Shown one piece after another: positions 62,901-64,000 of a stretch of 64,000 nt of DNA. The notes under the pieces were generated by a model. The model was not told the origin of the DNA, ran no database searches, and saw nothing but the letters and a program-made list of their open reading frames with translations. Each line of letters starts with the position of its first letter. The first letter of the stretch is position 1. The DNA lies in the NCBI GenBank assembly GCA_963626085.1, contig CAVFVJ010000003.1, positions 62,001-126,000 of the forward strand, given 5' to 3'. This DNA is from Colivivens sp963626085 (GTDB lineage Bacteria > Bacteroidota > Bacteroidia > Bacteroidales > Bacteroidaceae). A program made the translations under genes and the position numbers.

Positions 62901-63126
62901 TCACAGCCGTCTCCACGGGGAATGACACGAGTCGTTCCACTTCCTCAGTAGCCATACCCCTTGCTTCGGTCATTACCACAACCGTAGGAGCGTTGAGGTC
63001 AGGAAACACATCCACATCCATGTTCTCCAGCGAGTATAGTCCTGCAAGCATCAGTAGTACTGAAGCTACGAGGATGGCAAGTCGGTTGGTGAGCGAGAAT
63101 CTTATAATTCTGTTCAGCATAATCAT
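59992..63126 (-). CDS. CzcA/CusA-family heavy-metal RND efflux pump
   Basis: 1044 aa with 12 expected membrane helices and two large periplasmic loops. Motifs: ENMDVDVFPDLNAPTVVVMTEA near the N-terminus, MAIAIGSLVDDAIVDVENVFKRL (proton-relay Asp/Glu in helix 4), and GIATRNGMLLVARYNDL in the second half. HME-RND pumps export Zn/Co/Cd/Ni or Cu/Ag from periplasm or cytoplasm using the proton gradient. Metal choice cannot be read with confidence; helix 4 is closer to the divalent (CzcA-like) form than to CusA. The adaptor gene is 13 bases upstream. Confidence 0.94.
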   Translation of the reverse strand: MIMLNRIIRFSLTNRLAILVASVLLMLAGLYSLENMDVDVFPDLNAPTVVVMTEARGMATEEVERLVSFPVETAVNGATDVRRVRSSSTDGFSIVWVEFNWGTDIYRARQIVSEKIATVKDELPPGAGNPTLGPQSSILGELLFVALTADTTSMQELRTIADWTIRPRLLATGGVAQVTVIGGEIKEYQILLNPAKMKHYGVGLNEAYAAVVNMNRNASGGVLYEYGNEYIIRGLLSTNKIQELAKAAIKTVGDTSILLSDIAEVRIGNRTPKTGVASHKGKSAVMITVTKQPNTSTLALTTKIDEALANLRNELPQDVKMSTDIYRQERFINNSISNVKKSLYEGGFFVVIVLFLFLMNVRTTLISLVSIPLSLVVCILTLNIMGLTINTMSLGGMAIAIGSLVDDAIVDVENVFKRLRENHNLPQEEQRQPLTIIFNASREVRMPILNSTLIIIVSFIPLFFLTGMEGRLLAPLGIAFITALCASTIVALTLTPVLCSYMLVKQGKGKDKPEKEPLLSRKMKDIYVVLLDWTIRHRKAVLVVVGGLLVATLAIFSTLGRSFLPPFNEGSFTINITTLPGISLEESDKIGTKVEEILLSVPEIQTVGRKTGRAELDEHALGVNSSEIEAPFTLKGRSKDEVLAEVRRKLKVIPGINMEVGAPITHRIDAMLSGTRANIAIKLFGTDLNRMYSIGNQIKETISHVDGLEDLNVEQQVERPQLQIIPKRDLIAKYGVTLPEFAEIMNVMLSGETVSLVYEGNRSFDLTVKVDDDSRSSIERIRNLTVDAGGRKIPLANIAEVVSAAGPNVINRENVARKIVVSANVAGRDLHSVVGDIQHLVNEKITLPEGYHVEYGGQFESEQAASRILLVTSVFSILVIFLLLFNQFRNVTQSVVIMLNLPLALIGGVIAIWLTGGVISIPAIIGFISLFGIATRNGMLLVARYNDLRTEGQNLKDAVMNGSTDRLNPILMTALTTALSLIPLVIGADLPGNEIQSPMAKVILGGLLTSTFLNGFIIPIMYLWVGKRASKISFRSIGKKDITL

Positions 63127-63139
63127 CGGTCATTAAAGG

Positions 63140-64000
63140 TCAGTGACTATGGTTGTGTCCTGGGATGGCAGTGGATGCCGCAGCCAGTTTCACCTGGTAA
63201 ACACCGTGGGTCACCACCTTGTCGCCCTTCTTCAATCCCTTTAGAATCTCCACTCTGGTGCCGTCGCTCTGTCCAGTTGTCACTTCTTGCTTTCTGAACG
63301 CTCCGTCATCAGTTTGGAGGTATACGAACAGGAGTCCTTGTTCTTCAGTTAAAGCCGACGTGGGTACGGAAATCACATTACTCCTTTCGCGTGAGAGCAG
63401 ATAGACCTCGGCAAATGCCCCTGGTACGATGTCTCCAGTACCGTTGAACTCGAAGGTTATGGGTATGTATGATGCACCGTTGTCTGTATTCCTGGCATAG
63501 GACACTATCTTGCCGTTCATGTCGGAGAGTCTGTATACCTTGTCATCGTACGATGTCTTGAAATTGGCACTCTGTATGCTGTGTAAGTATTTGAAATTAT
63601 TTTCCGACACGTCGGCACGCAGCCATAGACGTTTGTTCTGGGTTATTACTGCTATCGGTTGACCAACATCCACATATTCGCCCTGTCCCACCAGTAAGTT
63701 CCTTACGTAACCAATGATGGGGGAGGTGACAGTTGCGCCATTGTCGGTGATGCCTGTCGCCAGTCCTTCATACGCCATCTTGGCCGTCTCGTAGCGCATG
63801 CGGACTTGATCAAATTCCTTCTCGGATACTATTTTGTCCGCTACCAGTCTCTCAGCCCTATGGAATTCTTTTTCAGCCATTTTAAGAGCGAGTCTCGCCT
63901 TCATGACCGGGTCACCGTCTTGCAAGTTTCTTGCGGATATGGTTGCTAATGTTTCGCCCTTTCTTACCATTGTTCCTTCGGCTAGAGCGGTACATGTAAA
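63140..64000 (-). CDS. RND periplasmic adaptor subunit, N-terminus beyond right edge
   Basis: The frame is open to the edge (286 residues seen); the apparent ATG at 63970 is internal because the frame continues upstream with LAEGT before MVRKGETL. The lipoyl/barrel-sandwich motif MVRKGETLATIS is followed by a helical hairpin (about 20-70), the second lipoyl half (VTSPIIGYVRNLLVGQGEYVDVGQPI), the beta-barrel (TFEFNGTGDIVPGAFAEVYL) and a C-terminal His-rich end (GHNHSH), which may bind metal. It links the RND pump to the TolC channel. Confidence 0.92.
   Translation of the reverse strand, partial: FTCTALAEGTMVRKGETLATISARNLQDGDPVMKARLALKMAEKEFHRAERLVADKIVSEKEFDQVRMRYETAKMAYEGLATGITDNGATVTSPIIGYVRNLLVGQGEYVDVGQPIAVITQNKRLWLRADVSENNFKYLHSIQSANFKTSYDDKVYRLSDMNGKIVSYARNTDNGASYIPITFEFNGTGDIVPGAFAEVYLLSRERSNVISVPTSALTEEQGLLFVYLQTDDGAFRKQEVTTGQSDGTRVEILKGLKKGDKVVTHGVYQVKLAAASTAIPGHNHSH

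Overview
The window looks like an ordinary chromosomal segment of a member of the Bacteroidales, most likely Prevotella or a close relative. Three things point there. Upstream regions carry the Bacteroidetes sigma factor -7 box (TAnnTTTG) and almost no Shine-Dalgarno sequences. Several families are Bacteroidetes-typical (DUF3127, DUF3943, DUF4254, DUF4861, THUMP-like methyltransferase, class I fumarase, large fused PurL). Secreted polysaccharide-active enzymes are scattered through it. I see no phage, insertion sequence, CRISPR array or rRNA. One tRNA (Arg, anticodon CCU) is present.

Layout. 1-5430 (minus): a secreted multidomain protein cut by the left edge, a GH30 glycosidase and a Pif1-like helicase. 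5630-9642 (plus): class I fumarase, frr, rsgA and a TPR protein. 9664-12599 (minus): an MBOAT acyltransferase paired with an SGNH hydrolase-like protein. 12848-16304 (plus): RNase R and a DUF4861 protein. 16436-20125 (minus): purL. 20300-24313 (plus): a radical SAM protein, mnmG and a secreted pectinesterase. 24358-24738 (minus): an SSB-tailed DUF3127 protein, divergent from dnaN. 24883-27994 (plus): dnaN, a DEDDh exonuclease, then coaC and coaB as two overlapping genes.

27995-28353 is the only gene-free stretch above 300 bases. It is very A+T rich, with repeated short motifs. It is followed by rpsO and by a tight plus-strand run (28791-34342): epimerase, PAP2 membrane enzyme, pdxB, DUF3943 and a THUMP-like methyltransferase. 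A 60-bp nested palindrome and two matched operator-like palindromes lie in front of an AAA ATPase (34548-35717). Then comes a secreted HExxH metalloprotease with a dockerin-like tail (35879-38086).

38184-43250 (minus) is an envelope group: two half-size chromate-type transporters, an LpxL-type acyltransferase, a GT9 glycosyltransferase, DUF4254, the tRNA and a single-span membrane protein. 43413-45108 (plus) holds a small membrane protein and a PBP4-type carboxypeptidase. 45090-48095 (minus) holds tdk, DUF2264, a lipoprotein and a thioesterase. 48294-52579 is a surface-glycan group: LicD, an acyltransferase and GT4 on plus, facing a GT-A glycosyltransferase on minus. 52662-58611 (minus) is a compressed operon, apt-uvrC-dtd-deoC-ompH-murI-CPBP protease, with four 4-base stop/start overlaps. 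58817-64000 (minus) is an HME-RND metal efflux system whose adaptor gene runs off the right edge.

I did not find a complete novel system that I can defend. The best leads are the paired TGCACT-N6-AGTGCA palindromes and the nested palindrome before the AAA ATPase, the split CoaBC, the A+T-rich repeat region beside the dnaN cluster, and the dockerin-tailed metalloprotease with no cohesin in view.
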